Of a stretch of DNA of 64,000 bases, positions 10,986 through 21,297 are shown piece after piece (the stretch's first letter is position 1; each line of letters opens with the position of its first letter). This DNA comes from Ischnura elegans. Taxonomy: Eukaryota; Arthropoda; Insecta; Odonata; Coenagrionidae. The stretch spans positions 109,635,111 through 109,699,110 of the forward strand of contig NC_060247.1 of NCBI RefSeq assembly GCF_921293095.1, given 5' to 3'. Made by a program: the position numbers and the translations under genes. The notes below the pieces were generated by a model. The model was given only the letters and a program-made list of their open reading frames with translations, had not been told where the DNA came from and made no database searches.

Positions 10986-11340
10986 CCTCTTCTTGAAGAT
11001 CTTTATGTTGCTAGGATGGGGATGAAACAGTTCTGCAGGGAGTCTATTCCGTTCATTAATCGTCCTGTTGAGGTATGAGAACTTTTATGCGTTAGTCCTT
11101 TGAGGCCGACATTCATCTTGTGTTGGTTATCTTTCCTACCTATATAGCTGTGGTTTTCTATCTAACCTCGTAGTTCCCCCCATGACTTTTCCCTGTGAGT
11201 GTGTGGAAGAGTGCGAAAAACCTACCTTTTTTCTTCTCCGTCCTAGTGAGTCCCATCCCAGTACTTGCATCATTTTAGTGACTCTTTCGATCTTTTTATG
11301 AATTCCACAGTCAACTATGACTTATGTGGTGCATCAGGGC
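10986..11340 (-). pseudogene. LINE RT C-terminal (thumb) remnant
   Basis: On the minus strand pieces in shifting frames read 'MMQVLGWDSLGRRRKK', 'FALFHTLTGKSHG' and 'NRTINERNRLPAELF', matching in order the conserved C-terminal region of CR1/Jockey-like reverse transcriptases (the W-x-S-L-x-x-R-R block and the N-R-x-I-N-x-W-N-x-L-P block). Several stops and shifts. Confidence 0.6.
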
Positions 11341-11724
11341 AAATTAGCTCCTGACAGATGGCATTAAACTCTCTGATACATTTCGATAGAATAGCATCTA
11401 AAATCATGTAAAAGAATAGTGCAATAATAAAAAAAACTTTTGCCCAGGTAATATTGGAGTGCAAATTAGACCTAGGACAGTGGTCTCATCTAATTGAAGG
11501 CCTGGGAAAGGAAATAACATCCTAAAAGTCGATCAAAATACAGTTGATAATCATATAAGTGCGAATTTTCTCTCTCGAATGAAACGATTCTATTCTAATC
11601 ATCATGTGATAAGTTGGAAAGAGTGGACATAACGTAAAATTACATCCAGTTGCGAGGGACAGCAAAAAAAAGTTTGTGGTGTTTTGAATAGTTAAAAATT
11701 AAATTTGCACCTAGGTATATTTAA

Positions 11725-11864
11725 AATGAAATTACATTAATTATATGTCCTGGGTGCAAACACCTTTGAACGAAAAATACATAAGCATGACATTTTGAGT
11801 TTATGTTAAGTTACAAATCACTGAAAACGTAGTATGATAAATATAACAAAGAATAGACATATTT
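11725..11864. repeat. ~125-bp repeat shared with 21,934-22,054
   Basis: The two copies share 'ctgggtgca', 'cctttgaac', 'attttgagtttat' and 'actgaaaacgtagtatgata' in order. Here it is followed directly by the 'taagtataccggga' block that also occurs in the composite units at 21,469 and 56,596. Confidence 0.75.
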
Positions 11865-11924
11865 AAGTATACCGGGACTAGCCACGGTGATAACTTTAAC
11901 GGAGTCACCCGCAATGCATAAATA

Positions 11925-12013
11925 GTGCGAAAAATCCACAGAGGAAAAATCATTCGCCTTGACCGGGATTCGAACCCGGATCCCTCGATTTCCGGCCGAG
12001 TGCTTGAGCCAGT
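11925..12013 (-). mobile_element. tRNA-derived SINE fragment
   Basis: The minus strand carries a pol III B box (GGTTCGAATCC) in a tRNA-like T arm and an anticodon-arm-like stretch, nearly identical to 56,340-56,430. It is cut off in the D arm at 12,013, where the poly-T of the inserted LINE begins, so box A is missing in this copy. Confidence 0.7.
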
Positions 12014-12880
12014 TTTTTTTTCAATAATTTTTTTAATTTCCATTTATTTCAATACACAAGCTGAATTATACAATTTTAGAAAGACAAAAAACAGTAACTT
12101 AGAAGAACAGTAACTTACAAAATTGTAGCCAATATTAAATACACTGAGAAAGAGAGAAAAAGTTTTTGCCGATGAACCAAAGAAAAAATTAATGAAAAAG
12201 AAAAAAAAGTTAACAATTATATTACTCTCTTTGTCTTTTTGATTGGTAGGTAGGTAGATGTACTTAGCCCGGATCAAATTCAATAATTTCGTTGAAAACG
12301 TTTATAATGAAAGCCTTGACATTTGTCGGCGTTCCACCAAAGTCCGTAAGCATCACAAACCTCAGCAGGCCCTCAACCACTGGCTTTTTACGTAAAACAA
12401 GGTTAATAAATTTGGAAATTAGGGCCGAAAGTGTGATGTTTTTAAAATTTGGAAACAGTTTAAAGTTTAGAATTAATAAATTCAAGTCTGTAATCGTGGC
12501 GCCACTACCCAATGAGTCATAGCTTCTGAAAATCGATCGTATAGCCTTCCACGCCCTTGGTCTATCCCCACAACCAAGGACGTGGTGTGGCATGTCATCT
12601 ATGTGATTACATGCAGGGCAGAGAGGTGTGTCGGCGGATTTGATTCTATAAAGTCTGTCCCGCGTGGGCACTAGGCCCACGATCACGCCATAAACATCGC
12701 TCGCGACACTCTCCTCTACCCCGCATGCCGCCCAGTTCCTCCACGAGTTTGCGGAGGGGGGAGCAGCTCTCCCCTCCCTTCCCCTGAAAACCCGTTCATA
12801 AATTGTTTTACATGTGTAAGCTTCGCCCGGGCGAAGGAGCTCGACGACAGACTGAGCCGCCGTCAGCGATGTTTTCAACT
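12014..12880 (-). mobile_element. 5'-truncated LINE: C-terminal pol, 3' UTR and poly(A)
   Basis: The minus strand holds a 204-codon frame (12,264-12,878) with a zinc-finger-like 'CPACNHIDDMPHHVLGC' (Cys-x2-Cys-x8-His-x4-Cys), as found after the RT in R1/I-type non-LTR retrotransposons. A ~250-bp 3' UTR and an A-rich tail at 12,014-12,022 follow. It inserted into the SINE. The frame is intact but lacks the endonuclease and RT, so it is dead on arrival. No target duplication was found. Confidence 0.7.
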
Positions 12881-13340
12881 CGCGCGAGGTGGCGCTGCCG
12901 GCGGACCAAGCCGCCTCTCCACAGAGTCCCCGCCCAGGATTTTAAAATTTAATTTGTTAAAGCTATTCTCGATTTCAGACCTGCATCATGCAGATTCAAC
13001 CCTCCCTTATCGCGATTAAAATAAAACTGTTGCCTTTTGGATTTTATTTGGCTTTTATTAAAAGGATTTTATGCCAAATCATAATTTTGGTGTTTTTAAT
13101 TAACATTGCATGGTGTTGTCTAGTTAAGATCCATGTGTGGGCCACGTACCATATCTTCGGGTAAATTAAATTACACTGTTCTGCAAAAAAATAGTTCAAA
13201 ATATGCCCCGCTAAAATTTAGGGTGTTTCTGGCTAATTTTGGGTCGCTGAATCCGAAAATGACCTCCGTTTTTTCTATCACCCTCGGTTTTTACGCAACC
13301 CCTAAATTGGGGAAAACCACCCCTTATCTAAACTTATCGC
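12881..13340. other. Nothing recognised
   Basis: AT-rich flank between two LINE pieces; no frame or repeat identified. Confidence 0.4.
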
Positions 13341-13548
13341 AATTTCCAATCTGGATTTATGAGTGGTAAGAGCACAGAAGATACATTATTAAAATTCTGC
13401 TCAGAGCTGAACGACGGACTGAATAAGAACTGTAGAGTTGCTGGCTTGTTTGTAGACATTACCAAAGCCTTCGACTCCATTAATCATAAGATACTAATGA
13501 ATCGATTATGGGAAGCGGGTATTCGTGGAACCGCATATGATTGGTTTC
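13341..13548 (+). pseudogene. LINE reverse transcriptase, part 1 (interrupted by copia)
   Basis: Reads 'GFMSGKSTEDTLLKF' then 'VAGLFVDITKAFDSINHKIL', motifs 2 and A of a Jockey/CR1-type RT with the first catalytic aspartate (VDITKAFD). The frame is continuous up to 13,548, where the copia LTR starts, and resumes at 18,034 after the target duplication. Upstream RT sequence and the endonuclease are missing (5' truncation near 13,340). Confidence 0.85.
13544..13548. repeat. 5-bp target site duplication of the copia element (left)
   Basis: GTTTC directly before the left LTR; the same GTTTC follows the right LTR at 18,029-18,033. Five bp is the usual copia duplication length. Confidence 0.95.
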
Positions 13549-13732
13549 TGTTGGCGCAGGTTGGGTAAGAAAGAAAGAACGTCCATTCTGTTTGACACTC
13601 AACGGAAGACTCCGCTTTTTATTAACACAGCGAACACAGCTGTCAGCTGTTTTTCAATACAAAAATCTAGTAGTAACAGATGGCACTACTAGTATGCCAT
13701 AGAATGCCTCGAAAATATTGCAACTCCCAACA
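13549..13732 (-). repeat. 3' LTR of the copia element
   Basis: 184 bp, TG...CA bounded. Next to it (13,733-13,741) lies the polypurine tract, which is GAGGAGGAG on the coding strand. Confidence 0.95.
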
Positions 13733-13741
13733 CTCCTCCTC
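13733..13741 (-). other. Polypurine tract of the copia element
   Basis: GAGGAGGAG on the minus strand immediately upstream of the 3' LTR; primes plus-strand DNA synthesis in this element class. Confidence 0.85.
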
Positions 13742-13765
13742 AATATTTACAAGGCACACTTACAA

Positions 13766-16700
13766 TTACTCTGGTTTTATTTCACACATACCAAGTTCAG
13801 TGCGGTGCTTAGAAAAAACATCACATGGTAAACCCTTTGTTAGAACATCTGCAGTTTGACTTTCAGATGGAATGTAAATTACATTAATGATCTTATTCTT
13901 AATTAGATCTCTAACAAATTTGTAAACAATATCCATATGTTTTAATCTTTTCTGCTCCCAGTTTGGTAATGCACATATGCATGATTGATTGTCTTCATAC
14001 ATTGTTATGGGTTGAGCAGTTTCAATTTTCATCTCAGCTAATAACTGTTTATGCCATAACAATTCTGCTGATGCTGAAGCTAGTGCCTTGAACTCAGCTT
14101 CAGTTGAAGATTTTGAAAATGTACTCTGTTTGCGAGAACCCCATATAACTGTATCACCAAAACTTTAAGTAAATATCCAGTTACTGATTTTCTATCAATA
14201 TTATTGGCATAACTGGCATCAGCATAGGCACATACAACTACATCAGTATTACCCTTAAACCAAAGTCCATACTGCAATGTTCCCTTTATGTAACGTAGCA
14301 CTCTTTTTAAGCCTTCCCAAAGAGCCTGTGTGGCTTTACTTTGATACTGACTATTGAAATTAATGGCTGCACATAAATCAGGACGAGTTGCTAAGCATGC
14401 ATACATCAAACAACCAATAAGTTCTCTATACGGTTTACTGTCTACAGGTTGTGAGGGAATATCATTAAATTCATTTATACCCAGAGGGGTTAATTTTGGT
14501 TTACAAGAATCCATTCCAAATTTTTTAATTACTTTATCCAAATAGCTTGCTTGACTCAAAAACAAAGAATTGCATACCTTCAGGAGGTATCATATAAATC
14601 TCCTCCTTCAGGACACCATTAAGAAAAGCATTTTTTTACATCTAACTGATGTATATGCAACTTTTGATAGTTACTTACACTCAACAATGTTCGTAAAGTT
14701 GACATTCGGGCCACAGGTGCACATGTTTCCGTGAAATCTTGCCCAAACTTTCGAGAACACCCTTTTGCCACTAAACGTGCTTTATATCTCTCTCTTTCAC
14801 CATTATCACAATATTTAACAGAGAATACCCATTTACATTTAATTGGTTTTTTACCAGGTGGTAGTTCAACTAACTCCCAAGTCATTACATTTAATTGCCT
14901 CCATCTCTTCACTAATTGCCTTTAGCCATTCATTTTCATCCGGCCTACCCTGGATTTCCTCAAATGAGTTAGGAACATTTTCACTGTAAGAAATGGCATT
15001 TAGCACAAGTCCTTCATGATCAAAATTAACATACTTAACGTTACCATCATTGGGAATATTCATTAACAAAGCAAATTCAACTCTTTCTCTTTCTTCTTCT
15101 GATACAAAATCATGACAATTATCTGTAATATAATCCTTGAGGTATGATGGGGTTTTCTTAAGGCTTTTACTCCTCCTTAACTCTACTTCTTTGTTGGCAT
15201 TAGTTGTTTCACCATCTACTACGTAATTAGTCATAGCATTACCTTCCCCACCATCTGAACCCTCTACTGACTCAGTCATTTCTTTTACGTTTTCAAATGA
15301 ATCATTTGTTGGCTTTAGCTGTTCACTTTGGAAGAAATCTTCCCAGCTATCTTGGAATTTAGTTCTACTTTCATCAAACTTCACATCACATGCGCTCACT
15401 ACTTTATGATCTTCTAAGCTCCATAATCTATATCCATTTGGACAATATCCCAAGAAAATACATTTCTTTCCCTTTGTGTCAAATTTACCCTGACACTCAG
15501 ATGCTTGTTTCTTAACAAAGGCCACACAACCAAATTTTCTTAGCTTGCTCAAGTTGGGACGGTACCCATACCACAGCTCGGCTGGAAGCTTATCTCCCTC
15601 TAATGCTTTGGTTGGACTACGATTGATTAGATAGACTGCAGTCAATGATGCCTCTATCTAAAAGGTTCTACTCAAGTTTGAGTCTCTTAACATACAGCGA
15701 GCTTTCTCCACTATTGTGCGATTTAGCCTTTCTGCTACACCATTAAGTTCTGGCGTATGGGCAATAGTGGTTTCCCATTGTATTCCTTTACTTCTGAAAA
15801 ATTCAATCACTTCATTATTAACATATTCTCTACCATTGTCACATCGGAAGTGACATATTTTTGTTGAAAACCTAGCTGTAACCATAGCCTCATACTGCTT
15901 AATCAGTGCTGGTACTTCACTTTTTTGTTTAAGACCATAAGCAACTACAAAGTGGGAGTAATCATCAACAAGTGTTAAAAGGTATCTAACCCTATTATAT
16001 GCAATTGGTGTTATTGGTCCAAATACATCACTGTGTATTCTCCCTAGAGGTCTTTCTGCTCTCTTCCTTGGATGGTTGTGAGAGGTACTTGTTTGTTTAC
16101 ATTCCACACATATATCACAAAATTTACCATGAATTTTAGGAATTTCATCTACACCATCAGCTGATTTACACAATTTTCTAAGACCCTCTGAACTAATATG
16201 TTCCATTATCCTATGCCACAGTTGTTCAGAGTCACCAAGGAAACACTGTTGATTACTATAGATTTCAAATGGCAATTTATACAAGCTACCTTGTCTTTTG
16301 CCCACAGCGACTTTTGATTTATAATCATTGAGAAAAACTGTAAATAATCCCTGATCAATAGTCATTTTACACCCTTTATCTTCTAATTTGGATATGGACA
16401 AAAGATTGCATTTAAGATTTTCTACAAGAAGTACATCATTAAAGTCTAGCTTCACCAACTTTCCATCTACTTCAGTCGTACCTTTAATATCCCCAATCTT
16501 TTTGGCTAATATAAAATCAATTGTCTTTGCAACTTGTATCTTCACTGGTTCAATCAACGTTCTAACATTTTCTGCAGGAGTATCATCCCGTGCAATTATA
16601 TCAGAACACCCAGAATCCAAAGTCCAATCATAATTTGCATTTTTTACTTTATCAAAAAAACCAGCATCCACTAATACTTTTCCATTAGCTGCTACATCAA

Positions 16701-16873
16701 ATCCAAATTCATCACTAACCTCTACTTCTGTGCAAAAACTATAAGTTACAACCTGGTCAGGTCCACCAGCATCTTCACTCATGTAGTTGTCGGAGAAGTT
16801 TGCCTGATGCCTGCCCCTGTTGCCGCTCTTACTCCAGTCATGACCATGACCATGACTCCAGTCATAGGCATGT
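13766..16873 (-). pseudogene. copia pol: protease, integrase, partial RT, RNase H
   Basis: In order on the minus strand: protease with 'WTLDSGCSDII' (about 16,620), the gag-pre-integrase His/Cys finger (LWHRIMEH ... CDICVEC), integrase core with Asp (IHSDVFGP), Asp (FRCDNGREY) and Glu (NGVAERLNRT). An in-frame TAG at 15,658-15,660 follows 'LSRTF'. RT begins 'TWELVELPPGKKPIKCKWVF' after a shift near 14,905; another shift lies in a T7 run (plus 14,631-14,637). The next ~100 or more codons, including the YVDD catalytic motif, are deleted near 14,570; sequence resumes at 'LSQASYLDKVIKKFGM'. RNase H-like pieces ('YADASYANNIDRKSVTGYLL', then 'EDNQSCICAL') follow with a shift near 14,163. Not functional. 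Confidence 0.9.
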
Positions 16874-17714
16874 CCCCTCGATTTCTCCAGCTGGAAGCTC
16901 TGCCACGGCTGGTATAGGAAGTCCGGTATGCCCCGCCTCCAGGCCGGTAGCAATCTGCTGCCTTGTGGTTCCGTCTGCCACAGTTGTTGCAGGTGAAGTC
17001 TCGACCTCCGGAGCCTCTTCCTCTATAGTTGCTGTCGCCAGACGTCTTCTTGAAGCCGGAAAAGGCAATAGGCCCGTCATATGAATTTAAATTCTTACTC
17101 TTCCTCGTACTCAGGCACTCTTCTATCTGATTTCTCACTATTTCCATTTTCAACCTTTTTGTTGCCATTGTTTTCAGAGCAACTACGATATTTTCAAGCT
17201 CTACTGGCATGAGCATCAAAAACTGTATTACAGCCCCCTGATCATCCATCCTATCTCCTGCCTGTCTCAAGTCCCGAACAAGACGATCAAATTTTAAACA
17301 ATAGTCATGAAAACTTTCTTGATTAGGGCGAAAGAATAGTTTCTTTAATTTATTAGTAAGTGAAATTCTGGAAGTTGCCGTTGTTCTTTCGAATCTTTCC
17401 GCTAACGCTGTCCATGCGTCAAATGCACTGCACGAGTCTTTGACTATCTCTAGTAGCCCATCTTGGATTCTCTGCACTATGGCACTCATGCACTTTCTGT
17501 CCATTCTTATTATTAATTTTCTTTTCTCTTCTTTACACTTCTTTTGCGATGGCGTATCACTCTCATTCTCTTCGTATTCATCTAAGTGTTCCTGTAGCGG
17601 ACGATCTAAATGTTCAAGAAGTTCCTTCTCTTCCAGGAAAATGTTCATCCAAAATTTCCAATCATTGAAGTTTTTACCGTCAAACAACGGAATTCTATAT
17701 CTCTCTTCCTCCAT
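16779..17714 (-). CDS. copia gag with CCHC zinc knuckle
   Basis: 311 codons from the ATG at 17,714 (context 'MEEERYRIPLFDGKNF'). It shows the copia gag region with 'DGKNFNDWKFWM' near the start and a CCHC knuckle 'CNNCGRRNHKAADC' at residues 242-255, which binds RNA in the capsid particle. The pol frame starts one register back near a C4 run (plus 16,874-16,877). Animal copia elements normally have one gag-pol frame, so this is either a one-base indel or, less likely, a frameshift site. The last ~35 residues of this frame, rich in Met/Val/Thr, are probably the wrong register. Confidence 0.85.
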   Translation of the reverse strand: MEEERYRIPLFDGKNFNDWKFWMNIFLEEKELLEHLDRPLQEHLDEYEENESDTPSQKKCKEEKRKLIIRMDRKCMSAIVQRIQDGLLEIVKDSCSAFDAWTALAERFERTTATSRISLTNKLKKLFFRPNQESFHDYCLKFDRLVRDLRQAGDRMDDQGAVIQFLMLMPVELENIVVALKTMATKRLKMEIVRNQIEECLSTRKSKNLNSYDGPIAFSGFKKTSGDSNYRGRGSGGRDFTCNNCGRRNHKAADCYRPGGGAYRTSYTSRGRASSWRNRGDMPMTGVMVMVMTGVRAATGAGIRQTSPTTT

Positions 17715-17828
17715 TTTAAACTCTGCGATCTTCGACACACACGGCACGACACATTCGGTCAGTAAGCACGATGCCCAGACAAGTTCGCACAGAATTAAGA
17801 AAGAGAACTTTTTTTACATGTCCGTTAA

Positions 17829-17844
17829 TCTGGGCCCATAACCC
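17829..17844 (-). other. Primer-binding site, initiator-tRNA anticodon-arm type
   Basis: Directly inside the 5' LTR the coding strand reads GGGTTATGGGCCCAGA. This complements the anticodon arm of initiator methionine tRNA rather than its 3' end, the half-tRNA priming known for Drosophila copia. Confidence 0.8.
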
Positions 17845-18028
17845 TGTTGGCGCAGGTTGGGTAAGAAAGAAAGAACGTCCATTCTGTTTGACACTCAACG
17901 GAAGACTCCGCTTTTTATTAACACAGCGAACACAGCTGTCAGCTGTTTTTCAATACAAAAATCTAGTAGTGACAGATGGCACTACTAGTATGCCATAGAA
18001 TGCTTCGAAAATATTGCAACTCCCAACA
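17845..18028 (-). repeat. 5' LTR of the copia element
   Basis: 184 bp, near-identical to 13,549-13,732. It should contain the promoter, but no clear TATA box was located. Confidence 0.95.
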
Positions 18029-18033
18029 GTTTC
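18029..18033. repeat. 5-bp target site duplication of the copia element (right)
   Basis: GTTTC, identical to 13,544-13,548. Confidence 0.95.
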
Positions 18034-19220
18034 AAAGTTATCTTTGTGATCGAGATCAATGTGTACGTCTCAAAAATTGCTGCAGTGAAAAGATCTGACT
18101 CACCTGTGGTGTGCCACAGGGTTCTGTGTTGGGACGCATACTATTTTTAATATATGTTAACAACTTATGTGCTGGCAGGTTTAAAGGTCAATTAACGTCG
18201 TTCGCAGATGACACTGCACTAAGTTATTCTGTTAATAGTGTTGATGATCTATATGAGCTCATACAAAGTGATCTTTTAACACTCAATATGTGGTTTTCTG
18301 CTAATTATTTGTTGTTAAGTGAAAAAACGAAATATATCATGTTTAGCATGAGTAAATCTATGTCAAACCAAAATAAAGTATACTATCAATGTGCAAATTG
18401 TATAAAAGATAATGTTACTTCCTGTGATAAATGTATTCTGATCAAACAGGTTAGTCACATAAAATATTTAGGCATATAATTTGACCAAAATTGTAAATGG
18501 AAGTCTCACATAAATAAATGAAAATCAGAAATGATTTACATTGTAAGAAAATTCTACTTCCGCAGATACAAATGCCCTGAATCAGTGGTAAGAATGGTAT
18601 ATTATGCTCTCGTTAATTCAAGATTGCAATACGGAATAACCTGCTGGGGTGGAGCATATTTTATCAACATTAAACCATTGATAGTGGCGCAAAAAAGGGT
18701 TATTAGGGTTATAACGCGATCGTATAGGAAAAGCCACTCATTTCCTCTTTTCAAAAAATTAGATATCCTCCCACTAAGTCATCTATTCATTTATAAAGTC
18801 CTTAGAGTTTTCTATAATCGTAGCGGTGAAAAGGCCGGACCACAAACTTATGACATCAGATCTTGGAGAAACTTTGATATACCTAGGCCGACGACTGAAA
18901 TATATAGACAGTCATATCAATACTTGGGGCCAAAATTATGTAGTATGTTGCCAATAATGTGGCAAAGAAAGAGAAGAGATGGGGTTTTATATCCGCAGTT
19001 AAAAAATGGCTTATGCAATATGAGGAAGTAGAGTTTCTGCTAAGAAAGGTGTTATAAACGTTTTCAAATAAAGGTATATTGTATGTAATTCTTATGCGTT
19101 ATGAGAGAAAGTGTGTTATGATAGTATGTGTTAAGAAAAGTTACCCATGTGTAAATTACTGTAAATTCACAATCGAATGCAATTGTCAAGAAAACAAATC
19201 ACTCAATTAAACGAAATAAA
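18034..19220 (+). pseudogene. LINE reverse transcriptase, part 2, with 3' tail
   Basis: Continues the frame broken at 13,548. 'LTCGVPQGSVLG' (motif B) is preceded by an in-frame stop at about 18,096-18,098. 'LTSFADDTALSY' carries the catalytic FADD (about 18,200). The thumb/C-terminal part follows with a stop at 18,477-18,479 and another near 18,519, then runs open to 19,031 ('QYGITCWGG', 'AQKRVIRVI', 'LFKKLDILPLSHLFIYK'). The 3' UTR includes an AATAAA-type signal near 19,066. Jockey/CR1-like non-LTR family; subgroup not determined. The stops are outside the copia insertion, so the LINE may have been dead before it. Confidence 0.85.
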
Positions 19221-19581
19221 TGTATTTTTATGTATGTTAGCACCAGTCATGTTCTCAATAGTGTATGATGGTAGCCCCAAAACCTTTCCACAAAGGGGTA
19301 CCTATATATTCCACAAATATTACAGGGTTTATTTTTCTCGATGTAATGTATTGAATATGAATGGAATAAAATTCTATTATTCTATCGCTTTTCAATGGAC
19401 TTTTACTAATTTTATCTGCTTCTGATTAAAAAAATTGACATTTTGAGGTTATCAGGGTCAAGAGAGAGACAAACCTCACTGGGGTTGAAAAGATTTAGGG
19501 GTTGACAATTGAAAAAAAAAACTTAAAAAACATTAAAATAACAATTTTTCGTTGTTTTTATGACATATGATATGGTAGCTT
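19221..19581. other. AT-rich flank, nothing recognised
   Basis: No frame or repeat of note between the LINE tail and the inverted-repeat element. Confidence 0.4.
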
Positions 19582-21190
19582 TTGGAAAGGTTTTTAAGGG
19601 ATGAATACCCTGTTCACTCCCCCCTATTTTGTAGAGGATTAATGTAACATAAAATATAAGAGGGAAAGGGGGGTATACGAGAAGTATAGGAGGGGGTTAA
19701 GGAGGTGGTATAAAGAGCTGCCACAAAAATCTGGAATATGGGTTTCCTTTAAAACAGTGGAATATTCAAAAGGAACCGAAGGTAAATCGTGGCTGTTGTT
19801 CGGTAAAACAACCATTAAACTTGTCTTCGACGAGTCGATGAAAAGCCTCCATTGGTCTGGATCATTCTTAATCGCTAATTCCCTCATCAGTCCTTCAATA
19901 TCAGTGAAGAAAATCAGATCGTCATTTTCATCATCGGTTGAAAAAAATCGAGTGAGGTTTGACTGTCTGCCTTTGTAGTAAGAAACATTCACCCTATCGG
20001 CCAAAAGATTTCACTGCTGCAACTGCGAGCCAAGAAGTTGGGCTTTACCCTTCGGTAAGTCTAAATCTTGTATTAGATCACTTAGGTCATCGCGTTATGG
20101 GATGAGGTGACCTTTTTGACTAGTCTGGGGTTCTTCTACATCAGGGCTGTAATATTCATCTCGATGGCTAGGACCTGCTTCCTCTACCGGTGTAGCTTCG
20201 TTCAATAAGGCATTAGAATCATCGAGGGTGCTAGTAGTTTTAGCTTTAGCGATAGCATTAGTATCAGTATGCTTCACCGGGTGAATTTCTGATGCTAAAT
20301 TCAAATAAATCACTTCAGAATTTTTTTTTAACCCATAGTGTCGGTTTCGCAAAAATAGCAATTCGTTAAATGGCAAGTTGGTTCAACTCAAACCATTGGC
20401 ACTCCAAAATTTAGGAAACGATTTCCCCAGTTTAGCCATTCACATAGACTTCTTTGACAACCACTGCAACAGAATTTAGTGTCCCACGATTTGTATTGGT
20501 CACCAATTTTATACCCGAAATAAAGTTCATAAGATTTCCGCACAATTGCAGTCATCGCTTTCCTTTGGTCTTTAAACACTAAATCTCCACAGGTGTTACA
20601 AAATTAATTGGGATGATTTTTGCAGCATCGCTGACTGATCGCGAGAAAACACTTTATCGCTCGCAAAAGAACACACTAACACGCTAGAAAAATGAAGAAA
20701 GAACTTGGAAGATTATGACCCGACACGCAGGAAAGAGTGTGACGTGCTGAATATACCACTGGTTTATTTCATAGATGAACATCAGCAAATGCGACTGCCA
20801 AGAGACACGAAAACACGTTTAAACGTGTACAAGAATGTCAAAATATGTGGTGAGTAACTTTTACAGTTATTTCCAAATGTTTCCCAATGTATTTCACAAC
20901 GTTTTCCCATGTAATGAATGGAAAGGTCTCAGCTCTTACTGTAAAAGTAAGGAGGACAACGAAGTCAAATCATGAACCCCCAAACGCTGTTACAATAATA
21001 TTTTGACAAATTTGATTTGTGTTAAGATTTTTTGGCAGCTCTTTATACCTACCACTTCCTAGGGGAGAAGAGGGAATACGAGTGGTATCACTCGTATACC
21101 CCCTTCCCCTATTATATTCTATGTTATATTAATCCTTTCCAAATAGGGGGGGGGGTGAACATTGTATTCATCTCTTAAAAACCTTTCCAT
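19582..21190. mobile_element. Inverted-repeat element carrying a broken multicopy-family gene
   Basis: Arms at 19,582-19,732 and 21,025-21,190 are inverted copies (both contain, in complementary form, TTTTTAAG.GATGAATAC, a C-run and 'aaagagctgcca'). Between them lies the minus-strand pseudogene below. The arms differ by indels, mainly in the homopolymer and GTATAC parts. No target duplication established. The layout suggests the gene travels within a mobile unit. Confidence 0.65.
19690..20640 (-). pseudogene. Broken member of an uncharacterised multicopy arthropod gene family
   Basis: In order on the minus strand: 'SYELYFGYKIGDQYKSW' with paired cysteines 'CCSGCQRSLCEWL', 'FGVPMVW', a 'YLNLASEIHPVKHTDT' block, 'DLIQDLDLPKGKAQLLGSQL' and 'DPDQWRLFIDSSKTSLMVVL' with 'SVPFEYSTVLKETH'. 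I recognise this order from uncharacterised proteins that recur in many copies in insect and cnidarian genomes; function unknown. There are frame changes near 20,380 and 20,050, and a stop replaces the Trp expected after 'LGSQLQQ' (about 20,009). The usual C-terminal half is missing. Family identity is from memory. Confidence 0.65.
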
Positions 21191-21297
21191 TAGCCCTCTG
21201 AGAGGTGGTGAGTCGGCGGGCCAGGCAGCCGTCCCAATCCGGGGATTTTTCGTCCTTCGGCAAACTCGGAGCGATGAGTATACACGTCTGCTCAGTT
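21191..21297. other. Short GC-rich spacer
   Basis: GC-richer than its surroundings; no match seen elsewhere in the window. Confidence 0.3.

Larger units (their letters stand above)
13549..18028 (-). mobile_element. Ty1/copia LTR retrotransposon, full-length but defective
   Basis: 4,480 bp, transcribed leftward. Two 184-bp LTRs begin TGTTGG and end CCAACA and differ at only two positions seen (A/G near 13,674 and C/T near 13,709), so insertion is recent. PBS, polypurine tract, gag with zinc knuckle, protease, integrase, partial RT and RNase H are in copia order. The pol region carries an in-frame stop, at least four frame changes and a deletion that removes the RT catalytic core, so the copy cannot move by itself and was probably mobilised in trans. 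It sits inside a LINE RT. Confidence 0.97.

Noticed and set aside
16779..16880. Programmed gag-pol frameshift in the copia element
   Set aside because: Animal copia elements use a single frame, other single-base shifts occur in the same copy, and a C4 run offers a simple indel explanation; no slippery heptamer is evident.
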